Program-made: the position numbers and the translations under genes
Assembly: GCA_023362775.1 (NCBI GenBank)
Contig: JALMGJ010000012.1
Coordinates: forward strand, 20,535,501 to 20,599,500
DNA from: Charina bottae
Taxonomy: Eukaryota > Chordata > Lepidosauria > Squamata > Charinaidae
Length of the DNA: 64,000 nucleotides
Reading direction: 5' to 3'
Shown here: positions 43,564 through 56,967 of the stretch, piece by piece
How the letters are laid out: each line of letters starts with the position of its first letter
Numbering within the stretch: position 1 is the stretch's first letter
Notes under the pieces: generated by a model
Seen by the model: the letters and a program-made list of their open reading frames with translations, nothing else
Database searches by the model: none
What the model was told of the DNA's origin: nothing

Positions 43564-44618
43564 AACCTATAATGGCATTTCCAACCTGACGCCCTCTAGA
43601 TGTGTTGGACCACAACTCCCAGGAGCAACAGTCTAAATATCTGACAAAACACTTGCTGGTTAGCTGAAGCTCAGGCAACAGATTTCAGCTGGTTACTAAA
43701 TCATGCCATGTTTTAGATTTGTACCTTACCCTGAACCTAAACTAACCAAATAGGCTGCATGCATGTAACACATTAAGCCACACATACACTCAATAACCAA
43801 CCTAACCTGGTTATGTGTGTTGTGTGAACACAAACTTTGAGTTGTAATATGCTTGGTTTGGTGGAGTAGTTTGGAAGATTTCCAGATTAGATAGAAGCTG
43901 AAATCCTAAGGCTAGTAATAGTTGCATTGGAAGATTGTCTGCATGTCATTTTGCAATGACAGGAAAAGGTATACCTGATGCATACAGTACTCTCTTTTCT
44001 CTATAGAAATTTAAACCAGCATTTATCTCTTGTTATTTCAACCTCAGCCATGCTACATAGAGAATGCTGGAAAACTGAATTTGTCCACAACATCCCCATG
44101 CATTTTCCACTTTAATTTTTAAGTTTAGTTTTCTTTCTAGAACTTCAGAGTAACAAAGATCTTTAAAGGAGGGGGGCAGTATTTGAACATTTTAATCTCA
44201 GCAACTGCCCCTATTCTGTAAACGTTTATTGGTCTAGCTTGTTTTCATGTTACTTGTAGGAGACTAAAACAGCAGAGAAGAGTACTACAGTAGGCTGTTC
44301 AAGTTTCCATTGAAGTATAGAGATGAAGAAATCCAATCTCGTTCTTTCACAGGATAAAGTTCCAGGTGGCTTGCTTATCTGCAGATAGAATGCCAATAAA
44401 CTGCAGCTTTGGAGATGGACAGTCCTGGCACCACGCACCAGTGGAAAGGGCAAACACACAAAACCGAGTATCAGTCAGATCAGTTGGATATTGGATGTAG
44501 AGGAAAGGGCATGGGGTGAGGAGATGCACAGATACTTTGCACAGCAATATCCTCTGCTGGTTGGTCAGTCAATGGTCTAAGACACAAGAAAAAGGGGAAA
44601 AAGCCAAGATGAAAGAAA
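43564..44618. other. no gene; minor repeat-like words
   Basis: TAGATGTGTTGGACCACAAC and TCCCAGGAGC near 43598-43625 resemble a widespread reptile repeat. The rest is unassigned. Confidence 0.35.
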
Positions 44619-44620
44619 TA

Positions 44621-45000
44621 CAGGTAGTCCTTGACTTACGACCATTCATTTAGTGACCGTTGAAAGTTATGACGGTGCTGGAAAAAGTGACTTATGATCG
44701 ATCCTCACACTTACGACTGTCACAGCGTCCCCACGATCATGTGGTCAAAATTCAGGTGCTTGGCAACCAGCATGTGTTTACAATGGTTGCAGTGTCCCAG
44801 GGTCACGTGATCACCATTTGCAACCTTCCCAGCCAGCTTCTGACAAGCAAAATCAATGGGGAATGACTTTATTTGCTTAATAACTGCGGCAAAAAATGTC
44901 GTAAAATCAGGTGCTGTCCTGTGATGCCTCGCTTAACGACCACACAGCTTAACGATGAATTTTCTGGTCCCTATTGTGGTTGTAAATTGAAGACGACCTG
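44621..45000. mobile_element. TA-flanked MITE, 380 bp (Tc1/mariner-type)
   Basis: CAGGTAGTCCTTGACTTACG at the left, inverse GTAAATTGAAGACGACCTG at the right, TA on both sides (44619-44620 and 45001-45002). It shares its outer ten bases with the element at 30098-30884. The internal CACGATCATGTGGTCAAAATT.. and GTGTCCCAGGGTCACGTG blocks are typical of an old, widely distributed amniote MITE. Confidence 0.85.
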
Positions 45001-45329
45001 TAAGCAGAGTCTTCAAAACCATTTCCTGGAAAGAGTAGTTCCTGGTTCCCTGGGGCAGCTGCCACGCTCACTCCTAGTTGCCTCCAGGTCCCTAACTTTA
45101 GCTACTATTTTAAATGTCCACAATGTGCCTGATAGAGTGTGTGTCTGGATTGCTCCAAGGGTGACTGGTATCAATGCTGATACAGACGACTATCGCACCC
45201 ACTGACTGAGACAACAACACACCAGAGATTATTTAACCGGTTATTTCAAGCCTGGATAATGTTTTGCTTCCCAAAGCTATCACTCTTAAGGCCCATTTCC
45301 ACCATGAGGTGCCTTTCTAACATTATCTT

Positions 45330-45375
45330 TGTTGAAATCATCAGGGGTCAACTCAGCATTGTCTCATAAGCATAA
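45330..45375 (+). repeat. 5' LTR remnant of copia element
   Basis: 46 bp matching the first bases of the 3' LTR (CAGGGGTCAACTCAGCATTG, CATAAGCATAA) with a few substitutions, then the deletion junction. Confidence 0.92.
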
Positions 45376-47645
45376 CACAGCTAGATATAGAACACAGACT
45401 GACCACTCCATACACACCTGAACAAAATGGAGTTGCAGAAAGGAAAAATCGCTCACTAATGGACATGGTAAGACGTATGCTTTTAGAAGCAGATCTGCCT
45501 GACAAATACTGGGCAGATGCTGTTTTAACAGCTACATACTTACAGAATAGACTGCCAACCAAAGCCAATGAGGTAACACCTTTTGAGCTATGGCTTGAAC
45601 GCAAACCAAGTGTAAAGCATCTGAGAGTGTTTGGATCCAAAGCTTATGCACACATACCAAAGGAAAAGAGATCCAAACTAGACCCCAGAGCTGAAGAAGG
45701 CATCATGATCGGGTATGCTCCAGGAAGCAAGGGATACAGAATCCTGAACCCGAAGACAGGAAAAGTAAGCACGTGCAGAGTGGTGTACTTCGATGAATGT
45801 GAGAAAGGCTACCATAGTCATGCTGACGATGACTGCGGAGAAACCAACAGCGGCAGTTACCAGCTTGAGATGTTTAGCCCAACATCCGAAGACACAACCA
45901 CCACACCGACCCAGAGGGAGATAGAAGCCCAGGCAGAAACTCCACCAGAGTCAGATGATGAGGCCGAGGATGCAGAAGGGGTTGAACCACCAAGTGCCAC
46001 TCCTGAACCTGCTCCAAGACGCTCATCATGACCCAACAAAGGGGTTCCAGCCAAGAGACTCACCTACCTCACAAGGTCATCGTTACCAAAAGAACCTGCA
46101 TCGTGGAACGAAGTGCAGCAACTGTCACCAGATGAAGCAAGCAAGTGGAAGAAAGCAGCACAAGAAGAGCTAGAAGCTCTACACCAGAACAAAACATGGA
46201 CTTTGACAAAACTACTAACAGGCAAGAAAGCCATAGGATGCAAATGGGTTTTCAAAGCCAAACAAGATGAAAATGGAGAAGTACAAAGATACAAAGCTAG
46301 ACTAGTCACAAAAGGCTATTTACAAAAATATGGACTTGATTACGATGAATGTTTTGCTCCTGTTGTAAAACATACCACAATCAGAATGCTCCCGAGTCTA
46401 GCAGCTTCCAGGAACATGAGTGTTGAGCACCTGGATGTAAAGACTGCATTTCTACATGGAGAGATAGAGGAAGAACTGTACATGCTACAACCTCCAGGCT
46501 TCGCCAATCCCAAGACACAGCAACTCGTTTGCAAACTTCAGAAGGGGATTTATGGCCTCAAGCAAGCAGCAAGAGCATGGAATAAGAAGTTGAACCAAGT
46601 ACTTCTTAAGCAAGGCTTTGTTCAAGACAAAGCTGATCCCTGTCTCTACACAAGACACATAAATGGCAGAGAGGTATACGTTCTTTGTTATGTGGATGAT
46701 TTGATGATTTGCCATAATAACAAAAGAGACTTTTATGAAATTGTGTCCAACCTGAACAAAGAAGTAGAAGTCAAGCATCTGGGCAATGCCAGCTACTACT
46801 TGGGGATACAGATTGAAAAGAAAGAAGATGGAAGCTTTCTTCTAAGCCAGAAGCAAAAGAACTAGAACTGTTGGAAAGCTTAGGACTGCAAAATGCCAAT
46901 CCTATGCCAACACCAATGGAAACAGGTTTCCACAAGCAACAGGAACCTAGTGAACTTTTACCAGAGAACAACAGAGAAAAGCGCCATAGGTAAGCTATTG
47001 TATCTAGCCACTACCACTAGGCCAGACATAGCAGCTGCAGTAAACATTCTATGCATAAAAACTAGCACACCTACACAGAGAGACTGGACTGGTGTTAAGC
47101 GGGTGGGAAGGTACCTAAAGGGCACTATACACCTAAAACTAAAGCTACCAGCCACTGACAATCCAAAACTAGTGGGGTTTACAGATGTGGATTGGGCAGA
47201 AGACATTACTGACCGAAAATCCACTAGTGGGCATGTATTTTTCTATGGGGGTGGGGCAGCAAGCTGGGGAAGCCGTAAGCAAGATACAGTCACACATTCA
47301 TCCACAGAGGCGGAGTATGTGTCAGCAGCAGAAGCATGCAAAGAGGTTTCATGGCTCAAGCTACTGCTTGAAGACATGAGGATAGAGGAATCTACCCCTG
47401 TTCAGGTCTACAGAGACAACCAAAGTTGTATTAGGCTCTCACGGTCAGAAAGGATTAATGGGAGAACTAAACACATTGATGTTAAGTATCATGTAGTAAG
47501 AGACTTGCAAGAGCAAGGAATAGTCAGACTAGACTATTGTCCCACAAGGAACATGACTGCGGACATTCTCACGAAGCCGTTGCCGAGGAGCAGTTACCAA
47601 GAACTGTGGAAGAAGTTGAACCTTGTGGACTCTGAGACATGCTAA
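45376..47645 (+). pseudogene. copia pol remnant: integrase end, RT, RNase H
   Basis: The frame enters in the integrase core just before TPYTPEQNGVAERKNR (which contains the third acidic residue) and the copia-typical HLRVFGSKAYAHIPKEKRSK region, followed by an acidic linker. An in-frame TGA (46029-46031, context of a lost CpG) interrupts it. The RT follows with NKTWTLTKL, GCKWVFKAKQDENGE, DVKTAFLHGEI, YGLKQAARAW and the YVDDLMI active site near 46690. A shift of frame near 46855 is reversed near 46970, and RNase H then continues (TTTRPDIAAAV, VDWAEDITDRKSTSG, SSTEAEYVSAAEA, TKHIDVKYH) to a stop at 47645. It cannot make a continuous protein and lacks gag and protease. Confidence 0.93.
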
Positions 47646-47657
47646 CTTGAGAAGGGG

Positions 47658-48091
47658 TGTTGGAATTATCAGGGGTCAACTCAGCATTGTCGCATAAGCA
47701 TAAGGGGGTCTTTCTAACGCACCTCTATTGTGCTTGTGGAATGTCACATGGGTCACCTGATTTCCACTTCCTTTCTCCTTCTTGAGTTTGGGGGATTAAC
47801 TATCTCCATTACTCTTTGGGCACACCTGCAAGCAGGAGGTGCTGCAGAATGCAGCTCTCGTCCTTTCAACTCGCTTGCACACAGAACTACTATGAATCTA
47901 CTTGTATCCAGATCTACTGAATAAATGTAAGCTATCTCTATTTTTTCTTCATGTAACTACTGTGTGAAGACTGAATTTGTTTCTGAACGTAATTAAGCTT
48001 AATGTGCAAGTCCCTTCTGGTTCATGCTTCTACTTTGCCAGATTGTTGTTAGATGCTTGGAGTTCTTTTATTAACCTTCAAAACTTCATCA
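47658..48091 (+). repeat. 3' LTR of copia element
   Basis: 434 bp, TGTTGGAATTATC..CTTCATCA, with TG/CA ends. It directly follows the polypurine tract, and the target duplication atctt directly follows it. A candidate AATAAA polyadenylation signal lies near 47922. Confidence 0.92.
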
Positions 48092-48361
48092 ATCTTTTGG
48101 TAATACAATGCCATTCCAGGTTGTTACCAAATCCCCAAGAGTTCTCATGACATGTGAAGATGGCTCCTTTTCACGCAATAGCAGTTCGCTTTCTGGAAAG
48201 GGCTATCTTGTAGCTTCTTTTCTGTGTTAGGTAAAGCCTGTGATTCAACTAGGAACCTATGCTAGATATGGATGGGGGAGAAATCTAAGCTATAAAGAGA
48301 TTGAAACTCACTTCTATACCCTATCATTAGCACCTTCAGGGCTGAGATATGCTAAACATTT

Positions 48362-48616
48362 ACAAGCCAGCGTTGTCCGAAGACACTTCCATGGTCATGT
48401 GGCCGGCATGACGCATGCGGAACGCTGTTACCTACCCACTGAAGTGGTACCTATTAATCTACTTGCATTTGCATGCTTTCGAATTGCTAGGTTGGCAAGA
48501 GCTGGGGCTAGTGCAGGAGCTCACTCCGCACACAGGGCTAGGGATTCCAACCTCCGAACTTGCGATCTTCTGATCGACAAGCCTGGCGTCTTACCCGCTG
48601 AGCCACCAAACCCCTA
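48362..48616 (-). mobile_element. tRNA-derived SINE, tail end missing
   Basis: Starts at CCAGCGTTGTCCGAAGACAC and runs to the head GAGCCACCAAACCCC. The ~100 bp of 3' tail seen in other copies is absent. Confidence 0.88.
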
Positions 48617-49951
48617 TCTCATATATAATAATTTCCAGGCAAATGACTGAAGATGGATCAGGAAGAGAATAATATAGCAATGCTGTAAAGCGTAATATTG
48701 TATTCACTTAAGATGCTGAATTTTCCCCAAGTGATTATTTGTGAACTAGAAACAGGGTTGTCTACACTCACTTATAAGACTCGAGGAAGATGTTGAAAAC
48801 AAAAGGAGCTAGAAGTGCAAATGACTGCACACCACCTCACTACTTGAGGGTAGTTGAGTTTGAAGACTGACACTTGGAGGGGCTGTTTGCTTGGTGAATC
48901 CAATGGTTTCTGAATTCCTTCCCTGTCCAATTATTATGGCAGCTCCATCAAGGTCCCCCCCCCACACCTTTGTCTTTCATTTCATCTCAGAGCAGCTACA
49001 TTTTGCCTTTACACCATCTCCAACCTATATTTAGGTAGGGTTTTTTGTGCATTTTTGTGTTTTTGTTTGCAGTTTCTGCTGGAAAGAGGGAGAGGAACTT
49101 TTGTGTGTTTCTGTAAGGAAGGTTTAAGAACAGAGAATGGTCGGTCTCATATATAGATATAAGATAACTGGTGCCTTATTTTATAGGAAACCAAATTTGA
49201 TCGGTAGTTATGAATTCAATGACTATTAATCTATCTTGTTGCCCTTGCTCTGCCCTTCTTCGGCTCCTAGCAGGAGCACACAGTCACACAAAAACACACA
49301 AACGTTATGGGCGCAAATTTATTCAGGGGACAAATTTATTTTTACTGAAGTTGGCAAGCCTAGTTGACAAGGGGGGAAGCTGGGCCTTGTATATGATTTT
49401 TGTCTGGGGTTGTAATTCACATCTACTCTTCCTTTCTTGTGGAATGGATCGTTTAAATTTAGGGTCTTCTTCCTTTCAGGTAAGTATGAGAATAAAGGCA
49501 CAATAATGGTCTGAAAGGCACAAAAGAGCAAAGCTAATGGAAGATTATAGAGGATGTGTCTATTTGGGCTGCCATAGAGTGGAGTGTGCGGAGATGCTAC
49601 TTCATATCTTTGTACATTCACAAAAAGTATGGTATAAAGACTTCAGACATTTCAGAAAAATTGGCCAGTCTTTAGAACTCAATTTTGTGACTCCAAAGTT
49701 GAACAACCAAGATATAGTCTTCTCCAACCTGGCACCATCGCCCTCAGCCCTCTTGCCTATTGCTAAAGCAAGACCAAAGCAAAGATCTGTTCATCTGAAG
49801 TCCTGTGCCAGGCCTCATCAAGCCAAAGGCAACTAAAGATTTCTGTTTAGATGAGTTTTTTCCTTTGGGCAATTACTTCCATTCTGCTCCTCCACCGCCC
49901 AACAAGATGTTCTCCATTAATTTCAGAGCCAAGCTGAAATATAGCTTTATG

Positions 49952-50000
<49 letters not shown>

Positions 50001-50035
50001 CAACTCCTTTTGTCAATGGGGCCAATCATTGCACC
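48617..50035. other. no gene; (CA)n microsatellite
   Basis: (CA)n at 49957-49999. The other sequence is unassigned. Confidence 0.4.
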
Positions 50036-50039
50036 ATTC

Positions 50040-52786
50040 CTTAGGCTACAGACCTCTTATGGATTTCAGGGGCTCTGCACCACAGGTCACCAGATGTGAG
50101 ACCCTGTTCCTTAAATTGGGCTCTAGGGATCAGTTGGGACTGTTGCTTCTGTACCAGCCTCCCTGCTGTGTAGCAGCCTCCCTGCCTGAGCTCCTTGACC
50201 CCATTTCTGGGCTGGCAGTGGAGTTCCCAAGACTTATGGTCTTCGCGGACTTCAATCTGTCTTCTCTAGGCGTGGAGACTGAGGTGGCTCTGGAGTTCAT
50301 GGCCACCATGACAGCTAAGGGCCTATCCCAGATCATCCAGAGCCTGACACAGGATATTATCCACACACGGGATCTGGTGTTCATGTTGGAGCAGTGGCTA
50401 TGTGATCTGAAATTGGGGGAGTTCTTGGTGTCTCCCTTGTCATGGACAATTCACGCCCTGATTACCTTGGGGTTCCCTAGCATCATTATCCACTGCAGGG
50501 AGGCTAGACCCATTAGATTAGTCTTCCCCCAGTGACTGATGGACCCAGATGGGTTTCAGAGGGAGCTGGAGGCTGTTCCTGCTGGTCTGCTGCACAGTCC
50601 ATGCAAAGCCTTGGAATAAGGGGGCAGCTGAGGCTTTGGATCAGATCGCGCCCATGCAACCTCTCCCTTCTCAGGGATCCTGACACTCTCCATGGTTTAC
50701 AGAGGAGTTGAGGGAGATGAAATGAGAGAAGAGACATCTAGAGCGTCGCTGGCACTCAACAAGGGATGAACTCGACCGAACAAGAGTTAGAGCCAGTATT
50801 AAGGCCTACCTTGTGGCGGTAAGAATGGTGAAGCGTTAGTACTTCTCCGCCCTTATTGTGTCCACAGATAGCTGTCCCGTGGCCCTGTTTTGGGTTACAC
50901 GAGCCTCTTGGATGGGGAGGGGGCTTGGAGAACCTCTTGCAGGGGCGTGGGGAGGAATTTGTTCAGCATCTGTCAGACAAAGTCATTCAGGTTTGCTCGG
51001 AGTTGGATGCTGGCCTTGTTGCAGGTCTGGAGGGGAGGTCTCTTGCCCAGTTATCTGGGAATGGTTTGAGCCTGTTGGGCCTGAGGAAGTGGACAGGGTC
51101 CTTAGGACTGTGAGCTCAGCCACCTGGTTTTTAGATCCATGCCTCTCCTGGCTTATCAAAATGGCCCGGGGAGTGTTGTGTGCATTGGTTCTAGCAGTGG
51201 TCAATTCTTCTTTGAGTGAGGGGGTTGTTCCTTCGTCTCTTAAAGAGGCCTTGGTTCACCTCCTCCTCAAGAAGCCATCGCTGGACCCCACTATACTGGA
51301 CAGGTTTGGTCCAGTATCTAACCTCACCTTTTTGTGGAAGGTGGTTGAAAAGGTGGTTGCGCAGCAGCTTCAGAGGACCTTGGAAGAAGCGGATTATCTG
51401 GATCTCTTTCAATTGGGATTCAGACCCAGGTATGGGATGGAAATGGCACTGGTTGCGCTTTTGGATGACCTCTGGCAAGGGCGGGATTGAGGTTGTGCAT
51501 CCATCCTTGCCCTACTTGATCTCTCCACAGCTTTTGATACCATCAACCATAGTATCCTCCTGGATCGGCTCAGAGGATTGGAGGTTGGCGGCACAGTGTT
51601 GTGCTGGTTCGCCTCCTTTCTCCTGGGTCGATTCCATTTGGTGATTGGGGAGGAGAGGTCCCACCTTCGGCCCCTACTATGTGGAGTGCCTCAGGGTTCA
51701 GTGCTCTCTCCTCTTCTATTCAACATCTACATGAGGCCGCTGGGTGAGTTCATCCGTCACCATGCGTGAGGTATCATCAGTACACTGATGATACCCAATT
51801 ATGTATCTTTCCCCCTGGTGAACTAAGTGATGCCGTGAATGTCTTATCCTGGTGCCTGGAGGCTGTGAGGGTCTGGATGGGGAACAGGCTTCAGCTGAAC
51901 TCTGGCAAGACTGAGTGGCTTTGGGTTTTGGGGCCTGCTGGGTCTAGGACTATGCCATCTTTGGTTCTGGATGGGGTTGCACTGCCCCAAACAGACCCTG
52001 TGCGCAATCTGGGGGTCCTCCTGGACTTGCGACTCCTGCTGAAAGAGCAGGAGGCAGTCGTGGCTAGGGGGGCCTTTGCACAGCTTCATGTTGTGCACCC
52101 GTTGCACCCATTCCTAGATCGGGGGGCTCGCCTCACAGTCACTCATGCCCTAGTTACCTCCCGATTGTAATGTGCTCTACATGGGGCTGCTGGAAGCTTC
52201 AGCTGGTGCAGAATGCAGCAGCATGGGCAGTTATGTGTGCTTCTAGAACAGCATGTTACACCTCTGCTCCAAGAGCTATGTTGCTTGCCAGTTTGCTTCT
52301 GGGTCCAATTCAAGGTGCTGGTTTTAACCTTTAAAGCCCTTCATGCATGGGGCCGGGTTATCTGAGGGACCGCCTCTCCCTGATTATATCTGCCTGTCCC
52401 ATCAGATCTGGTAGAGAAGGCATGCTTCAGGTCCCATCTGCTAGGCAACTACACTTGGCAGGTCCCAGGAGGCAGGCCTTCTCTGTCGTGGCACCTGCCT
52501 TATGGAACATTGTCCCCCCATGAAGTGAGGTTAGCTCCATCCCTGTTAATATTCCGGAAGTCCCTCAAGATCTGGCTATGTCATCAGGCCTGGGGGTCCC
52601 AGGGGACCAGTGAAACCCTGAGATGGCTCCATGGTTAACTTTCACTCTCTCTTGTACTTTGTGGTTTTTATATTTTAATAATGACTATTTTTGTATATTT
52701 ATTGTTTTAATTCATTGTTGTACGCCACCGAGAGTCACTTTTTGTGAGGTGGGCAGCTATATAAATTCGACAAATAAATAAATAAA
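50040..52786 (+). pseudogene. L2-clade LINE, long decayed copy (EN and RT)
   Basis: The most complete copy by length. The endonuclease C-terminal half is readable at 50085-50535 (RCETLFLKLGSRDQLG, VFADFNLSSLG, SWTIHALI). In it the catalytic Asp of the SW-T-D-H motif is replaced by Ile. RT pieces follow: EEVDRVLRTVSSATW, LKKPSLDPTILDRFGPV and YLDLFQLGFRPRYGMEMALV, a TGA at 51488-51490, a frameshift, GVPQGSVLSPLLFNIYM near 51690 and TDDTQLCIF in place of YADDTQLYI. The C-terminus and 3' UTR end ..GTGGGCAGCTATATAAATTC and (AAAT)n. Inactive, older than the 41.7-kb copy. Confidence 0.9.
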
Positions 52787-52944
52787 TCTCTACCTGAAGA
52801 ATCCAGAGTTCGGGAATACAATATCCCAACATGGGAGAGCTTATCTATCTGTATTTCCAGAAGCAATGCATCGACTCCCAAAGCAAAAAATTTGTACCAT
52901 TTCAGGCTCAAGGTCCATAATAGACCTTTAACAATGTGCTGAAG

Positions 52945-53026
52945 CAGTGTTTCTCTCCAGCCTGGCTGGGGAATTCTGGGAGTTGAAGTCCACGCATCTT
53001 AAAGTTGCCAAGGTTGAGAAACACTG
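52945..53026. mobile_element. 82-bp hAT-type MITE
   Basis: CAGTGTTTCTC and its exact inverse GAGAAACACTG at the ends. A perfect 8-bp duplication tgctgaag flanks it (52937-52944 and 53027-53034). The interior includes GGGGAATTCTGGGAGTTGAA. Among the smallest DNA transposon derivatives with intact ends. Confidence 0.93.
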
Positions 53027-53034
53027 TGCTGAAG

Positions 53035-55643
53035 GTTTATACTCCCAGAAAAAGTGGGTGAGGTCCAAACAAAAACTAACTTGAATTCATTTCATTGGCA
53101 TTTATATTTGAAGCAGTTAATACCTTTACATGAGTAGGGAGTAATTGCATTTAATACTTCCCCTCTTCTGCACCATTAAAAATTACAATTGTTGAGAGTT
53201 TCTGGACTTCTCCTCAGGTTATGCAACTCCTTATTTGTCTTATTTCACAATAAATGACCAGAGTAGTTTTCTGCTGAATGAATATAGAGCCAGAGTAAAC
53301 TGTCATTAAATAATTTCAAAATGCCCAGGTAAGTTGAAAGAACAGGAAGGAAAATGATGCTGCATTCTACCATGGATATCCAGTAAATTCAATTAGTCTT
53401 GCATCTACAGTATGGCAACATCTGAAAGGTATACAGAGCTTAAGAAATACAATTAATAAGCTTGTCTTCAGCTTTGAGCCAGGAGGTCCTTCTAATCTAA
53501 ATCGGGTTGTACCAACATTTTAGAGACAGAAAACAAATCAAGAAAGAGGGAAGGAAAAGGGGAAACACCAATAAGAACCTGGTTTTGTGGAAATACCTAC
53601 ATGTAATTACTCAATAACGTGCATTACCTTCAGCAAACAGTATGTTTTGGGTAGTGAGTACATTTCTAATTTTCAGATGGTGTTGAAGGTGAGTACTCAC
53701 AAAATAGTTTCCACAGGGCAGGCCTGTGCGTTAACAAAATGGCTGCCACGGAGGATATAATTTTCTTCCAACTTGTTTTGCCTTGAATATGCTTTCTGCA
53801 ACTCCTTGCTTTCTCTAAGTGTACCTCCCCCCCGCAACCCACGGATAAGTCATAGTGTATCTACCTAGCAGTTCTTATTTTATAAGAATGACTGTGAAGC
53901 CTATCTGGTGACCCGTTATATCGTTGGGAGCAGAGAGCAATGTTAAAGGCTGGTCCTTCATTTAGCTGAATGCCAACATGTCCATTAATTTACTTTTTAT
54001 TAAAAGCCATATTTAGAAAAATCAAAACTTGGGTGTCAAGGGAGATGTTTGCAGACTGTCTAGCATCACCCTAGTCGTCTATTTAAGTCTGCAGCCTTCG
54101 TTGGATTGTTACCCATTGGTTGATTTTAGATTTGAGGGCAAAGACATGCAAAGCCGCACTGAATCAGCTTTCTGATTTATCAAACATATTCTGCGATGAG
54201 TCCTCTTCCTGTGGATTAGAGAAACTGTGTTTGTTCTTTCCCTCTTAAACTATTACATAACATTTACAAGACGAGCATTATCATTTATTCATGCAACATG
54301 TCATACGTTATAAAAGTGGCTAGATAACTGCATTTATTAAATAAATTTTGGTGGGGGTGGAGCCCAACACCACAAAATACAACTAATATCTCTAAGTTCA
54401 GCTCTCTCTAGTTTTTTCTGTACTTTGTCAGCCATTGCCAGGTTTCACAACTGAAAGATATTGCACCAAAATGACATGGGCAAGGAGAAGGCATACTATC
54501 ACATTAATATTTATGATTTAAAAAAAAAAGATCTTCATGTGGTACATAAAGTGCTCCTAGAATTGGTGCAAACAAAAATAAAGGGGGAAACTCCTTCTCA
54601 TTTAGATACTAACAAATGCATACAAACAGAAAAGTACTTTTTACAGCCTCGAGATCAAGCAAGATCAGGATTCATTCAAAATGCCTCCATTGCAAGAGGA
54701 GAGAATTAGTAAAACAGTCACTATACAACAAACAATCAGACATTCCCCCCCCCCATGACAATAGTGCCCAAACCCATCACCAAAAATGCTATAATACATA
54801 TAAATACTATTAAGAAATAGGGAGGCAATTTCCTTATTGAAGGAGAAATTTGGCATGCTTGAATATGTTATGATCTTCCTGTAAATATTCTGGTGATTTG
54901 TAGAAATATTGTCTCTACCCCATCACAAATTTTGCTTTCGTTGCTGTCTGTGAAACCGCAATGCACACGTTTAAAAAGGCATTGGGAACTTTGGGGTAAT
55001 ATTTCCAATTGCAGAAAATACCTTACAAAAAAATTACTTATTCTAAAAGACCAGAGGAGCATGATGCTAAAAACAACAAAAAGCATATTTTGGGGGAACA
55101 GAATGCTTCTGGCATACACTCTAGACAAATTAAGAGGAAACAAAGTGAGTTCATTCTTCCAATACATTATTGTTTTTTAATTGCAAGGAAATAAAACTTG
55201 AAAATCATTGTTCCAAAGTAAACGTGAACTGTAATACTATACCTGTAAAATGATTAATTCCATTCATTGCCATTAGAAAGTATGTAAAACATTTATTAAG
55301 GGCTTTTGCCTACAGAGGCACAACATAAATAGACAAGTCCTGCTGAAATGTCATTAGAGTATACATCAACCAGCTGGTAATTTGTTGTGGAAATTTCAGA
55401 AATACTATCCACAAGTGAAAGAAAGTTATTTCCCGTTGCTGGATTTAGACATCGGCACTGGACAGAAGCTTCTTGCTCCATGAACCAATCACTGTGCAAT
55501 TGTTCTGCTCCATCTCCTGTAAAGGTCTGCCTGGCAAATCAAAAAGTGCTTCCAGAACTTGCTCCGAGAACAGAATCTTTGTTTTAATAATAATAATATA
55601 ACAATCATAATAACAATCATAATAAGCAGGGGCAGGCGCCAAC
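53035..55643 (-). other. NEDD4L 3' UTR and downstream flank (inferred)
   Basis: Begins immediately after the NEDD4L stop codon on the minus strand and is free of recognisable transposons, as expected for a long 3' UTR. An AATAAA in minus-strand sense lies near 55290 (ACATTTATTAAGGG on the plus strand), with further candidates near 54330. The true transcript end cannot be fixed from sequence alone. The small open frames here are not credible genes. Confidence 0.45.

Positions 55644-56967
<1,324 letters not shown>

Larger units (their letters stand above)
45330..48091 (+). mobile_element. Ty1/copia LTR retrotransposon, internally deleted
   Basis: The outer boundaries are clear. The element opens TGTTGAAATCATCAGGGG at 45330 and closes ..CTTCATCA at 48091, and it is flanked by the 5-bp duplication atctt (45325-45329 and 48092-48096). 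The 5' LTR survives only as its first 46 bp. At 45375/45376 it is joined directly to the integrase region, so the rest of the LTR, the primer site, gag, protease and the start of integrase are absent. Downstream come the integrase end, RT, RNase H, a GAGAAGGGG polypurine tract (47650-47657) and a complete 434-bp 3' LTR. Confidence 0.95.

Noticed and set aside
44857..45205. Plus-strand frames near 44660-45205 as small exons
   Set aside because: They sit on or beside a TA-flanked MITE and lack splice or protein support.
50958..51490. Independent gene at the 50.9-51.5 kb open frames
   Set aside because: The residues match the L2 reverse transcriptase and are broken by stops and shifts.
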